Below, piece after piece: positions 10,175 through 20,784 of a stretch of DNA of 64,000 nucleotides. The stretch is from NCBI GenBank assembly GCA_002077065.1, contig NAJO01000046.1:270785-334784 (forward strand), given 5' to 3'. The DNA comes from Cryoendolithus antarcticus (lineage: Eukaryota; Ascomycota; Dothideomycetes; Cladosporiales; Cladosporiaceae). Below the pieces are notes generated by a model. It had not been told where the DNA came from. It saw only the letters and a list, made by a program, of their open reading frames with translations, and made no database searches. The position numbers and the translations under genes were made by a program. Numbering within the stretch: position 1 is the stretch's first letter; each line of letters opens with the position of its first letter.

Positions 10175-11122
10175 ATGAAGATCCTCATAACAGGTGCCGG
10201 CGGCTTCGTCGGCCAACTCCTTGCAGAACACCTCCTGAACGACGGTCATATCCTGGTTCTAGCCGACATCTTCGAACCTCCCGTACCCCATAGGGCCGCA
10301 AACCAGTCCAACGCAACGACGCTCAAAGCAGATATTTCCGCAGATGCCTCCCAAGTCCTCTCCAAGGACCTCGATGCAATCTACATCTTCCATGGCATCA
10401 TGTCTGCTGGCAGCGAAGCAGATTTCGATCTGGGCTACCGAGTGAACCTGCATTCGACGCTGAACTTACTGGAGGCGATTCGGAAGATTTGCCCTGGCGT
10501 GCAGGTTATCTACGCCTCCAGCACAGCAACGTTCGGGCAGCCATTACCTGCACTACCATCAGAAGCCACGGTGCCGACGCCACAGGGCAGCTATGGCACG
10601 CAGAAGGCTATGATCGAGATGGTGCTCAATGACTACCATCGACGAGAGTACATAAATGCTTTCACTCTGCGCTTCCCTACGATCTCCGTCCGCCCAGGAA
10701 AGCCGACGCAAGCCGCGAGCAGCTGGATGAGCGGTATTATTCGGGAACCCCTGCAAGGACAGGAGAGCGTCTTACCCTGTCCCGATGACTTCGAGGCCTG
10801 GCTTTGCTCCCCCAAGACGCTGGTGCGGAATCTACTGCATGCTTTGACGTTGGAGAGGGACTGCATGCCGCCGCATGTTCGGCAGGTGCTGTTACCCGGT
10901 ATCACGGCGAATGTAGGACAGATGCTGCAAGCGCTCAAGGAGGTCGGAGGGGAGGATGCAGTGAAGTTGGTGAAGCGGGAGAAGCCTTCACCGGAAATCA
11001 AGGCGATGCTAGACAGTTGGCCGATTCGGTTCGATGTGTCGAAGGCTCTTGGACTGGGATTCGTAGCGGACTCGAGTTTCAAGAATGCGGTGCAGGACTT
11101 TGCGGATAGTCTGAAGAAGTAG
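10175..11122 (+). CDS. NAD-dependent epimerase/dehydratase, D-erythronate dehydrogenase-like extended SDR
   Basis: A 315-residue single-exon enzyme of the extended SDR family. Residues 7-13 (GAGGFVG) form the Rossmann nucleotide-binding loop of the extended SDR type. An acidic residue after beta-2 (LADIFEPP) favours NAD over NADP. The catalytic pair is Y140 and K144 in YGTQK, with ASSTATFG supplying the serine. The arrangement RFPTISVRPGKP and the long C-terminal part resemble DenD-type four-carbon sugar-acid dehydrogenases; that assignment is from memory of the family and only moderately firm. It converges on a class II aldolase gene with 40 bp between stops, and diverges from an MFS permease. 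Reaction suggested: NAD-dependent oxidation of a hydroxyl on a small sugar acid. Confidence 0.8.
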   Translation: MKILITGAGGFVGQLLAEHLLNDGHILVLADIFEPPVPHRAANQSNATTLKADISADASQVLSKDLDAIYIFHGIMSAGSEADFDLGYRVNLHSTLNLLEAIRKICPGVQVIYASSTATFGQPLPALPSEATVPTPQGSYGTQKAMIEMVLNDYHRREYINAFTLRFPTISVRPGKPTQAASSWMSGIIREPLQGQESVLPCPDDFEAWLCSPKTLVRNLLHALTLERDCMPPHVRQVLLPGITANVGQMLQALKEVGGEDAVKLVKREKPSPEIKAMLDSWPIRFDVSKALGLGFVADSSFKNAVQDFADSLKK

Positions 11123-11162
11123 GTCTTCAATGCCTTCAATGTACAATGTCTATATGGTTCGC

Positions 11163-12103
11163 TCATGCCTTCCCTGAGCAGCCGATGCTGTCCATCCAGT
11201 CTTCTGCCATCTTTTGGATCTTCGCTGTGCCCTCTTCAAGAAGTTGTGTCAACGGCACTTTGCCAGTCTTCTCTGCGACGTAGTCGTTGTAATCTGACAG
11301 TACGAGCTTGTTGACGTTGATTCGCGTGACCCCGCGCTCAATGCATTTGGCCATGATGTCCGGTGGGAACTCGTTCGTGCCGTGTAGTACGACCTGAACC
11401 TTGCCTTTCGACCTCTCGTGAATGCTCGCGAGTCTATGATTATTGTCAGCTTAAGACCCTTCTCCAAGTACGATCTCAGGACGCCATACCTCTCATAGTC
11501 CAAATGTATGTTTTCAACACCATGGTAATCCCCATGCACATTTCCAAATGCCGGCGCCAGAAAGTCAATCCCAGTAGCAATGAAATCGTCAACCTCCTCC
11601 GGCGTCGTCATCATCCCCTCCAACTCAGCTGTGTCCTTCACGCCGTCCTCCCCGCCCTCGATTCGCCCGGGCTCAGCCTCCGTCGCAATCCCCCGACTCC
11701 GACAAAGCTCCACTAGCTCCTTCGTCTTCGCCAGATTCTCCTCCTTCTCGTAATGGCTCATATCCACCATAATGCTGTCGAACGCCGGCGTGCCATCTTC
11801 GGCAAGGATTTGCGAGGCTTGCTTGATCACTTCCGGGTCCTGGGCGTGGTCCATATGCACCGTGACGGGGACTTTGGCTTTCCGGGCGGCGTGGGCGCAG
11901 AAGTCTACGAACAGTGGGGAGTACTTGAGGGCCCAGGGGAAGAGGAGGATTTGGAGGGGAGCTTTCTTGGCTTCTGCGGCGCGGATGCAGGCGATCACTG
12001 TTTCCATGTTGTAGGAGACTACGCCTAGGACACCGTATTTGCCTTCTGCTGCCGCGTTCAGCATTTTGACAGCGCGGTTCTGGGAGAGATCGGCGTGAGG
12101 CAT
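11163..12103 (-). CDS. class II ketose-bisphosphate aldolase (KbaY/GatY-like)
   Basis: Two exons, 12103-11490 and 11433-11163, encode 294 residues, the usual length for class II tagatose/fructose-bisphosphate aldolases. Zinc-ligand and active-site motifs are present: HMDH at residues 83-86, TEAEPG at 141-146, AFGNVHG with H190, LHGTN at 221-225, and INVNK. The enzyme should cleave a ketose-1,6-bisphosphate or a related phosphorylated sugar acid to dihydroxyacetone phosphate plus an aldehyde. The intron (56 nt, GTATGG donor, CATAG acceptor) falls inside LDYER. Context next to a sugar-acid SDR and two permeases suggests a catabolic aldolase rather than the glycolytic one. Confidence 0.88.
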
Positions 12104-13005
12104 GATGGTGATGTTGTTCTTGTATCAACGGTAGATAGAGTAGAAGAGTAAGAAGATGATCTACGAGCTGGCGACTGACTAGGAAACGACGATGAACGAA
12201 GGGAGGGAAAGGATACAGACTTTCTTAGAGAGATAGAATTGCAGACCACTTGTACCGACCTCACTCGGACTATTGCCGCGAACATTCGCAACAAAAGCCC
12301 CCGTTACCACCGATGACATCTGAGTAGAGCATTGGAAAGCTTTGGAGGGGCGCGATTCAGCCGGCATCGGCATTTGGAGAGGATTGCCTCCTGGAGTACT
12401 CGGTCACACTTCTGACCGATGGCGCCAAGACAATCTGATTATCTCGCTGGGAGTGTAGAAGCTTGATGCGTGAAGTGTGCAATGATGTTATGTCGACGAG
12501 TCGAGGCTCTAGTAACAAGATTGCGCTCTGGCTGCCTCATGTACAAACGCAGATGACCTTTAGAGAGACCCAGACCCGTCCGCTAGGGCACAACGCAGAT
12601 CATGGAGCACTCTCCATCTTAGCGATACACACGAGCTCGAGTTCTTAGACGCACCCACCCATACCACGCTGTAGGCGCTATCAACACCGACAAGACGACA
12701 AGCACTTCTCCACTTGAGATGTCAGCGTGTCGCGACGTTTGACTGGTGGACTGTGACTATGCTGACCTCATCCGTCCTCGAAGTTGAAGTGCCCATACAG
12801 ACAATGAGGATGGCGCTGAATCGACACGCTTGCAGACGACCCGAGTTGCGTCCTCAATCGTGCGGAATGTTGTAAACTATCGATCGTGAGGACTCATGTT
12901 AATGTGCGTTCCAGTCTCGCAGCCAAGTTGGAAAACTCAGACTTTCGGTGCAGACTTTGTCAAGTCTGGAGGCCACGGAATATCCTCTGGCGCCGTTCGC
13001 TACCC
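12104..13005. other. intergenic region
   Basis: About 900 bp upstream of the aldolase and of the hypothetical gene at 13006. No gene, repeat or RNA recognised. Confidence 0.5.
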
Positions 13006-14075
13006 ATGATACTATCTTCGACAGCATCAGCACCGCAGATCGGTGATCTCCCTCTCGAAGCCCAGCAGATGATTTTCGATGAGTACCTGAGAGAGTACAC
13101 GGGACACTTTGTTGCCGAGAAGGACTACCAGGACCACGATAATCGCATGGACGTTGACCAGGAAGAAGTCGTCCCATATTACAACGAAGCGGAGACACTT
13201 CAGGCTCTAGGTCCAAGAGCTCTTCTCCTCACCAACAAGGCCATGCTTGCCGCTGCCCGACCTAGAGCAGCACTCAGATTCCCGCTGCTGGTCAAGCTAA
13301 AGGCGCCTTCATCCGTACCATGGCATCTCATACTCGCGACAGCAGCATCAGTAGCGTGCGCTCAATCATCATCGACCACAGGGCGCGGTACGACAGTGGC
13401 GCCCCGGCGGAGCAAGCACCCGAGCATGCCCTCTGCACGCCAGCATTCCGAGACAGCTCGATTGAATCAGTAGACTATCGAGGTCGGCCCCACGTCCTCG
13501 ACCTGGCTCCGTACCCGTTCGGAGACTCCAAACTTCTCAACACAGCCGCTATGGAGAGCCTGACGGTCGAAGTCCGGAAGAACGACTGCTTCGCCTTCCT
13601 CCGAATGCTGCGGGACTACTGCCCTACATCTCTGAAGACCTACCGCTACCGTGTACTCGCGGTGGAGAATTGCATGGAATCCTCCTTCCAGACACACGTG
13701 TGCTACTATTGCCGGGTACTAGGGAGAGAATTCATCCAGCTCGGGATTGGTGCAATGCACACCTGCCAGTCGTGGAACCTGCACCTCGAGAAGTCGACCG
13801 TGGGTTGCGGCAATGCCTATCTCTACGTCGGGCAGCCGACGTGGAAGGAATTCGAAGCGACGGGGAAGGAAGAGCAGATGAAATTCCTTGGTCGCCGTCA
13901 TAGCGACTGGGTTCGGAGGTGGTTGTTCAATTCGATTGCGTACAATGAATGGTTGGTAATCGATGTTGCTGATAAGCGATTCGCAGCGAAGTTGGCGGAG
14001 CATCGGGCTGCAAGTATGGTGGCGAAACATGACCGTGTTGGCGCTTCTGAAGGCGAATCGAAGACAGAGATATGA
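13006..14075 (+). CDS. hypothetical protein, reading frame changes midway
   Basis: The first segment starts at ATG 13006 and has the look of a fungal F-box-like N-terminus (IGDLPLEAQQMIFDEYL, then a segment like LLLTNKAML). Its frame runs on to a stop near 13473. The second segment is a clean frame, 13320-14075, of 251 residues with several cysteines (HVCYYC) and no recognisable domain. The frames differ by an intron length of 2 modulo 3. The candidate donors and acceptors I tried between 13211 and 13351 all give the wrong remainder. Either there is a non-obvious intron, a one-base frameshift, or only the second segment is expressed from its own ATG. Confidence 0.45.
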
Positions 14076-14326
14076 TTGAAGAGCGTCATGGCCTTGAGGC
14101 TTTCGCAGCAGTTTTGACAGACGGGTGATATCGCTTTGCACCTGCTCACTCCAGTGGATCGTCCATAGACCTCCGCTCTAGCTGCATTCGATGACATGGT
14201 CCAGTGAGAGGGCATCGCCCCGTAGGAACAGACCTTGACCATAAATTTGACGGCGCCGGTGCCCGAGATCACGCCCTCGCGACAATGGATCACGTCCGAG
14301 TGACCTATAAGCCACTTTGCTGTCGA

Positions 14327-15358
14327 TTAGTCAAGCGAGTCATCCTCCTGCACCAGCACACCATGCAGCCCACTCGCACTCCGTGTCAGTCCAGCCGTAT
14401 CACCCTGCAGCCCACACGCGCTCAAGGCGGCAAACCTCAACTCATCGATCCCCAGCTTCGCGCGCCAGCCACTCCTCTCATCCAAGCTCTTCTCCGCACT
14501 ACAACACAGAATATCCTCCCTCACTTCCCTACCATCCCCATAAGCCTCCATCAATTTCTCCCTCAACCGCTGCTGAACAATTATCAGCTCCCTCAATTTA
14601 TTGCTCAACCTCACCGGCCCAGGAATCTTAGCACTAGCATGCAGCAACTTGTCCGCCTTGCTCATGACAATTGTATAAGCAATGCCACTGCGTCGTAGAT
14701 GCGTGAGGAGCGAGAGATCGGACTGCTTGAGCCCATGCTCTGTGTCCACCAGCAAGAACGTCCGTCGTAGCTGCTTCCTCTTACTCAGGTACTTCAATGC
14801 CTCCTCTCCCCACTCTTCCCTCGACCCCCCTCCATACCCAGGCATATCCACCACCACCATCCCGCCTATCCCGAACCGTTTCCACGCCGCTTCTTTCTTC
14901 CCGCTCAACGGCGCGGCGCCCATTCCCGCTCCCCCAATGCCGAAGCCATTCATCGTCCGTGTTTTCCCTGGCCGCTTGGAGACGTAAGCCGTGTGGTTCG
15001 CAGTCGTGTTGAACAGCGCATTCAGCAATGAAGATTTCCCGACGTTCGAGCGGCCAAGGAAAGCAATTTCGGGGTGCGGAGAGGAGGGAAGGGAGCGGAA
15101 GTGCGCGGCGGTGAAGAGTATGTTGGGTGGGGAGGAGGCGAAGAAGGTTTGGGCGTGTTTTAGTTGGGGCGCTGTGGGGGGCAGAGAGGTTGTGTAGCTG
15201 TTCAGGGTTGTGGGCGAGAGGGTCAGGAGGGTCTCTGGAGGTGGTGGAGGGATAGTGGTCTGCGAGATGGAGTGGGTGGAAAGGGCGCGGTGAGGGAGGT
15301 AGCGGAGAGCGGCGTAGACATTGGAGCGGAGCGCGGGAGGGAGGTAGAGGAGGTCCAT
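14327..15358 (-). CDS. EngB/YihA-type GTPase, mitochondrial (GTPBP8-like)
   Basis: A 343-residue single-exon TRAFAC GTPase. It has G1 GRSNVGKS (102-109), a G2-region RPGKTRTMN (129-136), G3 DMPGYG (170-175) and G4 SKAD (232-235), the combination typical of EngB proteins that assist large-subunit ribosome assembly. The N-terminal 90 residues are basic and Ser/Thr-rich without early acidic residues, consistent with a mitochondrial presequence, so a role in mitoribosome assembly is inferred. It is divergent from FMC1, another mitochondrial assembly factor. A Gly-rich insert (GFGIGGAGMGAAPL) between G2 and G3 lengthens the domain relative to bacterial EngB. Confidence 0.9.
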   Translation of the reverse strand: MDLLYLPPALRSNVYAALRYLPHRALSTHSISQTTIPPPPPETLLTLSPTTLNSYTTSLPPTAPQLKHAQTFFASSPPNILFTAAHFRSLPSSPHPEIAFLGRSNVGKSSLLNALFNTTANHTAYVSKRPGKTRTMNGFGIGGAGMGAAPLSGKKEAAWKRFGIGGMVVVDMPGYGGGSREEWGEEALKYLSKRKQLRRTFLLVDTEHGLKQSDLSLLTHLRRSGIAYTIVMSKADKLLHASAKIPGPVRLSNKLRELIIVQQRLREKLMEAYGDGREVREDILCCSAEKSLDERSGWRAKLGIDELRFAALSACGLQGDTAGLTRSASGLHGVLVQEDDSLD

Positions 15359-15542
15359 ACCCTAATACACTTGGTAATAGTGAGGGAGTATATATACAAG
15401 CTATATACCCTCTGAATCTCGAATTGTCAGCTCGACATCCGTTCCCTCACCTCCGAGGCGCATTGAACTTAGCCGCATATCAGCACGTTGTGAAAGACTG
15501 CACCCTACAACGTCGCCTACCCTCACCGCTTACATCACCACA
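15359..15542. promoter_or_regulatory. shared divergent promoter of EngB-like GTPase and FMC1
   Basis: Only 184 bp separate the two start codons. It contains TATATATA at 15389-15396 and TATATA at 15402-15407. Both products are mitochondrial assembly factors, so joint regulation is plausible. Confidence 0.6.
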
Positions 15543-15902
15543 ATGTCCGCCCCTCTTCCAGCAGTCCGCTCCCTCTACCGCCGCTTCCTGCGCGAGCTCC
15601 CTGCCCGCTCACCGTCCCTACTAGCGAACCCCTCCCCCATCCAGCGCCACCTCCGCCAGGACTTCACGGCCGCTCTACACGACACATCGACCTCGCTGTC
15701 CCACCAAGCTGGAAAGCCAGTCGCCGCACGCCTCCACGAAGCCGAGCAATATTTGCTGTACGTCAAGAGTCAACGGGTCTACGCTACGCTACTGGAGCGG
15801 TACAATCCTGGGATGAACATGGGCGAGGAGGATCGCGTGAGACTGAGTGCGAGGAGAGTGGGGATCAATCTGCCGGAGGAGTATGTGGATGAGTCGAAAT
15901 GA
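15543..15902 (+). CDS. FMC1: FMC1, mitochondrial F1-ATPase assembly factor
   Basis: A 119-residue protein matching the FMC1 family of small, basic, helical mitochondrial matrix proteins needed for stability of the F1 assembly chaperone Atp12 at high temperature. Visible features are an LYR-like opening (RSLYRRFLREL), the central EAEQYLLYVKSQRVYATLLERYNPGM and a C-terminal MGEEDRVRLSARRVGI. Length agrees with fungal homologues. ATG 15543 sits directly after the CACCACA context. The stop is TGA. Confidence 0.85.
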   Translation: MSAPLPAVRSLYRRFLRELPARSPSLLANPSPIQRHLRQDFTAALHDTSTSLSHQAGKPVAARLHEAEQYLLYVKSQRVYATLLERYNPGMNMGEEDRVRLSARRVGINLPEEYVDESK

Positions 15903-17649
15903 GATGTCCAATAGTAGAAGGATCCCTGGAGCAACGCTTGCGCTGCAATCCTCGGCATCTTCATCACGATGAAGCAGGATGCTGCAGCCAACTCACCGTC
16001 CGGTAAGGTCATGGACGCAATCTCGTGTGAGCACTATCCAATTCGATACCTCGACGTCGGAAGCCTTGCTCGCACCATTGCATTTGAGCATTTCGCTGCT
16101 AAGGTTCGTTGAGAATTGCAAATCCTCACAGTCCGACCACCGACAACACTCGGAATCCCGATATTGGACGGTACGACAAACCCATTCAGGCGCTGTCACC
16201 GCAATGGCATGGCTCAAGCCCGATGACTGGAGACTGCGCCGGCTCAACGCTGGCTTGCAATATGTGGTCAGTCGGCCACGCAGCAGGACAGGCGCAGCTG
16301 ATCCTTCTCATAAGTAACGCCAGCGTGGTACGAGACTGGAAGACAAGACCAATTTCGTCCGATATATACCGCTTGCAAACCCGAATGGCAAGGGGAGTAG
16401 CTGAACACCAAACTCTTTAATGGACTAAGGATCACCCCAGGCTTGCCTGGCTTCCCTTTTGCGATTTCCTAATGGAGACCATTTTGAGCAACGCAACTAC
16501 GAGGTCTCGGATTCGATTCCTGCAGTTTGCAACGGTGCACGGCGATGACTATAGTCATCAGGGCTGTGGAAGGCCAATGAGCGTTTTCGCTATGGTCAGC
16601 AGCAATGCCCGCGCCACCTGGGCCCAGCTCACGCAGTTGGACAGTACGTTTTGACGATATGAATCCAAGTCGGACGAGAGTTGTAGGCGGGACTTGGATG
16701 GTGGCACAGCTACATAGCTCAGGAATACAGAGTTGTCTCGTAGACATTGCGGTCTACTTCACCTTCTACTGAAACCTGGATTTTTCCACGCGACTATAAG
16801 TGCACCCGCAATCGTGAACTCGGTGCTAATGCTGAGTGAGCTGTTAGCAGCATTTTCACGAACGGACCTGGAGATTGCCTGGCTGCTAATTCAGCACTTG
16901 GAAGGGATGGATAAGAAGACAAACAAGCCAGTCAATGTATGGCAGACAGGACCACACACGCGTGCACTTCGTGATGCTGCATGCACTCTACGCGTGGGGG
17001 TCTGGACGGGGAAGCTGCAGCTGGAAGGGCCTCACTCCACCGACATCATCAAGGCAAACGCACTTCACTTCTCTTCACATCTCTTCCAGTACACACATCA
17101 TCACTCAACATGACTATCTCACTGTAGCGCTAGCAGGCGAGCATCAGGTACGGAATACGTTCCATCTGTCACTTTGTAGATTAAATCATTGCGGCGCATC
17201 TCACCGCCACACTCGATTGACAGCGCAAGGCTGACGCTCACATTTGCGATCAGTCACTTCTCTCACCTGCAACCTTCCGTTACCAGACACAGAGACATCT
17301 ACCCGCACACCCATCAATACAAAGGTCTGTCTCTCCTTGATTCCATGTTTGAGACTTCAGCGCTGCACCTGTTCCATCACTCCAGCAATCGTCTGCTCGC
17401 CAACGAGACAGACAGGAGGCGGCAACGATCAGACGGATATACAGCCTGGCAATCTGCAAACACTGGGCTTCTTTCTCTACCTCCATCACTGCGTTTGAAT
17501 CCCCTCCAGAGTCTCTCCACACAGCATTCCCTGTCCCCATCAACCCCAGACAAACATCTCACGCTCGGTGCTCTAGTCAGACATTCTAGCACCATTGGCA
17601 CTGTTTCGTTGCTGACTTTGCTTTTCCAGTCCTCACTGAGCCATTCATA
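15903..17649. other. long intergenic region upstream of Argonaute
   Basis: About 1.75 kb with no convincing coding frame. The last 450 bp (17200-17649) are C/T-rich, as in many fungal leaders and promoters, and lead straight into the Argonaute ATG. A weak tRNA-like T-loop near 16510 was examined and rejected. Confidence 0.5.
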
Positions 17650-20600
17650 ATGTCCGACAACGCCAACAGAGGCGGTCGCGGCGGTCGAGGTGGGTTTCGT
17701 GGCGATCGTGGCGGTGACCGCGGCGGTCGCGGTGGTGGCCGTGGAGGCAATCGGTCTCGCGGCGACAGTCAATCCGGACGAGGCGGTGGCCACCTTCGTG
17801 GCGGGTACCAGTCTCGCGGCGGCGATCAAGCACGTGGCGGCGGTCCTCCTCGCGGTGGAGGGGGGTTTCGTGGAGGTCCATCAGTCGACATGGCTGTCCG
17901 CGGCGGCAATCCTGACAATACTCCTCCCGAGACTGGTGGCGTCTATCTTCGCGATAAGCCCATCCTGGCGCCAGACGCCAGCGTCACCAATGCTGAGAAC
18001 ACGCTCGTACAGCAGACGAAAGGGAAGATAATTGATGGGATGCCGGGCCGCACTGGCTACGGCACGAAAGGCAGGGTGATTGTTCTTCGCACGAATTACT
18101 TCCAGCTCCAGACAGCGTTTGAGACCAATAACCCGGAGGCTCCACTTTACCGTTACGACGTCGATATCACTGGCGATGTCAGCAGGCCTAAGCGTCGCCG
18201 CTTGCTTTCCCAGATTGTGGCCGATGCACGCTTCAACGGAGTCTCTGTCGCGACAGACGGCGCAAGGATCATTGTCACCACAGCCAAGATCGAGCTCGGA
18301 TCTTGGGCTACTGGCGACTCAATGCTCCTCGCCGATCCATCTGCGACCTCTCCAGACGCAACTGGCACAGTCCCGGCTCATGTCCAGGCGGCCCGCGCGC
18401 GCTACACCATCCGCTTCAAAGTTGATTACATCACGTCGTACACGCTCAGCCAGATGATCAGCTACCTCCGCAGCACATCTGCCACCGCCATCTACGACGC
18501 GCGCGGCGACCTCATCCAGCTCTTGAACATCATCATGTGCAAGCGGCCGAGCACTATTGGCGACGTGACTGCTGTCGCCGGCAACAAGTTCTACCCGAAT
18601 CAAGTACACCCTGGCAAAAAGTATATGGCGCTTGGTGGCGGTCTGACAGCCTTGCGCGGCTACTACTCCAGCGTCCGTCCCGCTGTTGGTCGCATCTTGC
18701 TGAACCTGAACGTGTCTACCGGAGCTTTCTACAATAACGACTCCATCATCACTCTGATCAGCCAGAGCGGCAAGGGTAGCCTCTCTCTCCAAGAGGCATT
18801 CATCCGCATGCTGAAGGTCGAGGTCTCATACAAGCCGTCTAAGGGAGATGCTTTCACGAAGGTCAAGACGATCATCGGCTTCGCTCCGGGTCCCGATAAG
18901 AAGGCTCTAAAACGTAAGCGCTTCGGTAACAGCAAGGAGACTAGGTTCTCTTACACAGATGCGAGTACCGGCAAAGTCATTGACACAAGTGTCTTCGACT
19001 ACTTCCGCACCCACCACGGCATCACGTTAGCTCAACCTGACCGTCCAGTCCTCAACGTCGGCACCCGCGCAGACCCGCAGTACGTTCCACAGGAGCTGTG
19101 CAAAGTGCTACCCGGCCAACGCTATGGCCGTCTCCTCTCTGGCGACCAGACCACGAACATGCTGGCCTTTGCAGCTCGTTATCCAAACAAGAATGCGCAG
19201 TCCATTGTGGACGAAGGTCTTCGCCTCATGGGTCTTCAGCATCCCGACATCAATTTGCAAGCTCTGACTGTCCAGCCGTTCGGCTTCAGCGTCAAGACCG
19301 AGATGCTCACCGTTCCTGGCCGCATCTTGCCGACACCGCAAGTCAAGTACGGGAAGGCCACCGTCAATGTTAGGAATGGATCTTGGAACTGTGACAAGCA
19401 GACTTTCGTCAGGGCTGCGCGCTTCGCGAATTGGGCGGCTCTGAAGCTTGATATAGGCAATACACCGGCCATGGTAGAGTCGCCTAATCCTGAAAATCTT
19501 AGGGAGCGCGACATGAAGAATGCCCCAGGTACCATCGACGAACTTGCGAGGTATTTGCGCAATTACGGCATCATCATGGGCACATATGGAGGCCTTGGTT
19601 CGCGCAGGCTCCTCGAAACCACGATCGAGAATCGCGACGCAAATGACAAGATCCTCATCGAGATCTTCGAATTTCAGAAGAAGAAAGGCTGCAACATGCT
19701 TTTCATCGTCCTCGCCAAAGTGGACAAGTGGCTGTATGCTCGTATCAAGGTCTTCGGTGACACGAAATACGGCATCCACACTATCTGCGCTGTCGGCTCA
19801 AAGCTGCAGAAGGGGAAGAATCAGGGGATGTATATGGGTAATTTGGCGCTCAAGTTCAACATCAAAGGTGGCGGTGTCAACCACACTGTGCCGGGAGCCA
19901 TGATCGCGCCCATGGACGAGAAAACGATGCTGATGGGTATCGACGTCACTCATCCTTCACCCGGCAGCAGCGCCGGTGCTCCTAGCATCGCTTGCGTCGT
20001 TGCTAGCGAAGACCACTTTCTCTGCCAGTGGCCAGGTAGCATCCGCAAGCAGAAGGGAAAGCAGGAGATGGTCGGTGAAGAGCGTCGCGATGGTGACATG
20101 GTTAATGGCCTTGTAGAGATGGTCATCGAGCGCCTCAGACACTGGCAGAAGAAGCACAGCAATGCACTCCCAGCTAAGATCATCGTCTACCGTGATGGCG
20201 TCTCCGAAGGCCAGTACGCCCTTGTTCTCGAGAAAGAGCTTCCATCGTTCGAGACCGCCTTCAAGCAGCTCTATGGTGCGCAGCAGAAGTGGCCCAAGAT
20301 GGCTATCATCGTCGTCGGCAAGCGCCATCACACTCGCTTCTACCCCACCAAGCAGGAGGACGCCGACTACAACGAGCGCGCACCTGATCGCAGCAGCTGG
20401 AACTGCATCCCCGGCACTGTAGTTGACCGTGGCATCACTGGGCGCACTTACCATGAGTTCTACCTGCAAGCTCATCAGGGTCTGCAAGGTACTGCTCGCT
20501 CAGCGCACTACGTGGTCATAAAGGACGATCTCAAGTTCACTGCCGATGCGCTGGAGCAGCTGACGCACAATCTGTGCTACCTCTTCTCACGTGCGACCAA

Positions 20601-20784
20601 GGCTGTCTCTGTGGTGCCGCCAGCGTACTACGCGGACATTCTGGCTGAGAGGGGCAGGGCTTACTTGTTCACTACGCTGCAGGAAGATCATGGGGTTAGT
20701 GAGGGGAGTTTGGTGTCTGGGGGTGGTGATGAGTGGGATGGAAGTGTGCATCCAGATTTGAGGAATTCGACGTGGTATGTGTGA
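17650..20784 (+). CDS. AGO: Argonaute (PAZ-PIWI, QDE-2-like) with RGG-rich N-terminus
   Basis: A 1044-residue single-exon Argonaute, the small-RNA-guided slicer of RNA silencing. Residues 1-75 are almost pure RGG/RGR repeats. The N domain opens with GRTGYGTKGRVIVLRTNYFQ, the PAZ region follows at roughly 330-480, and PIWI covers about 690-1030. Catalytic positions are D765 in MGIDVTHPSPGS, an acidic finger around GEERRDGDMVNG, D849 in VYRDGVSEGQY, and D996 in PAYYAD, where animal AGO2 has His. A DDD set is known to be active in other eukaryotic Argonautes, so slicer activity is expected. The 5' phosphate pocket region (RHHTRFYP, NCIPGTVVD) is intact. No Dicer or RdRP gene is in the window. 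Confidence 0.96.
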   Translation: MSDNANRGGRGGRGGFRGDRGGDRGGRGGGRGGNRSRGDSQSGRGGGHLRGGYQSRGGDQARGGGPPRGGGGFRGGPSVDMAVRGGNPDNTPPETGGVYLRDKPILAPDASVTNAENTLVQQTKGKIIDGMPGRTGYGTKGRVIVLRTNYFQLQTAFETNNPEAPLYRYDVDITGDVSRPKRRRLLSQIVADARFNGVSVATDGARIIVTTAKIELGSWATGDSMLLADPSATSPDATGTVPAHVQAARARYTIRFKVDYITSYTLSQMISYLRSTSATAIYDARGDLIQLLNIIMCKRPSTIGDVTAVAGNKFYPNQVHPGKKYMALGGGLTALRGYYSSVRPAVGRILLNLNVSTGAFYNNDSIITLISQSGKGSLSLQEAFIRMLKVEVSYKPSKGDAFTKVKTIIGFAPGPDKKALKRKRFGNSKETRFSYTDASTGKVIDTSVFDYFRTHHGITLAQPDRPVLNVGTRADPQYVPQELCKVLPGQRYGRLLSGDQTTNMLAFAARYPNKNAQSIVDEGLRLMGLQHPDINLQALTVQPFGFSVKTEMLTVPGRILPTPQVKYGKATVNVRNGSWNCDKQTFVRAARFANWAALKLDIGNTPAMVESPNPENLRERDMKNAPGTIDELARYLRNYGIIMGTYGGLGSRRLLETTIENRDANDKILIEIFEFQKKKGCNMLFIVLAKVDKWLYARIKVFGDTKYGIHTICAVGSKLQKGKNQGMYMGNLALKFNIKGGGVNHTVPGAMIAPMDEKTMLMGIDVTHPSPGSSAGAPSIACVVASEDHFLCQWPGSIRKQKGKQEMVGEERRDGDMVNGLVEMVIERLRHWQKKHSNALPAKIIVYRDGVSEGQYALVLEKELPSFETAFKQLYGAQQKWPKMAIIVVGKRHHTRFYPTKQEDADYNERAPDRSSWNCIPGTVVDRGITGRTYHEFYLQAHQGLQGTARSAHYVVIKDDLKFTADALEQLTHNLCYLFSRATKAVSVVPPAYYADILAERGRAYLFTTLQEDHGVSEGSLVSGGGDEWDGSVHPDLRNSTWYV

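Noticed and set aside
16480..16540. tRNA-like GATTCGATTCC segment upstream of Argonaute
   Set aside because: No A box at proper distance and no cloverleaf.
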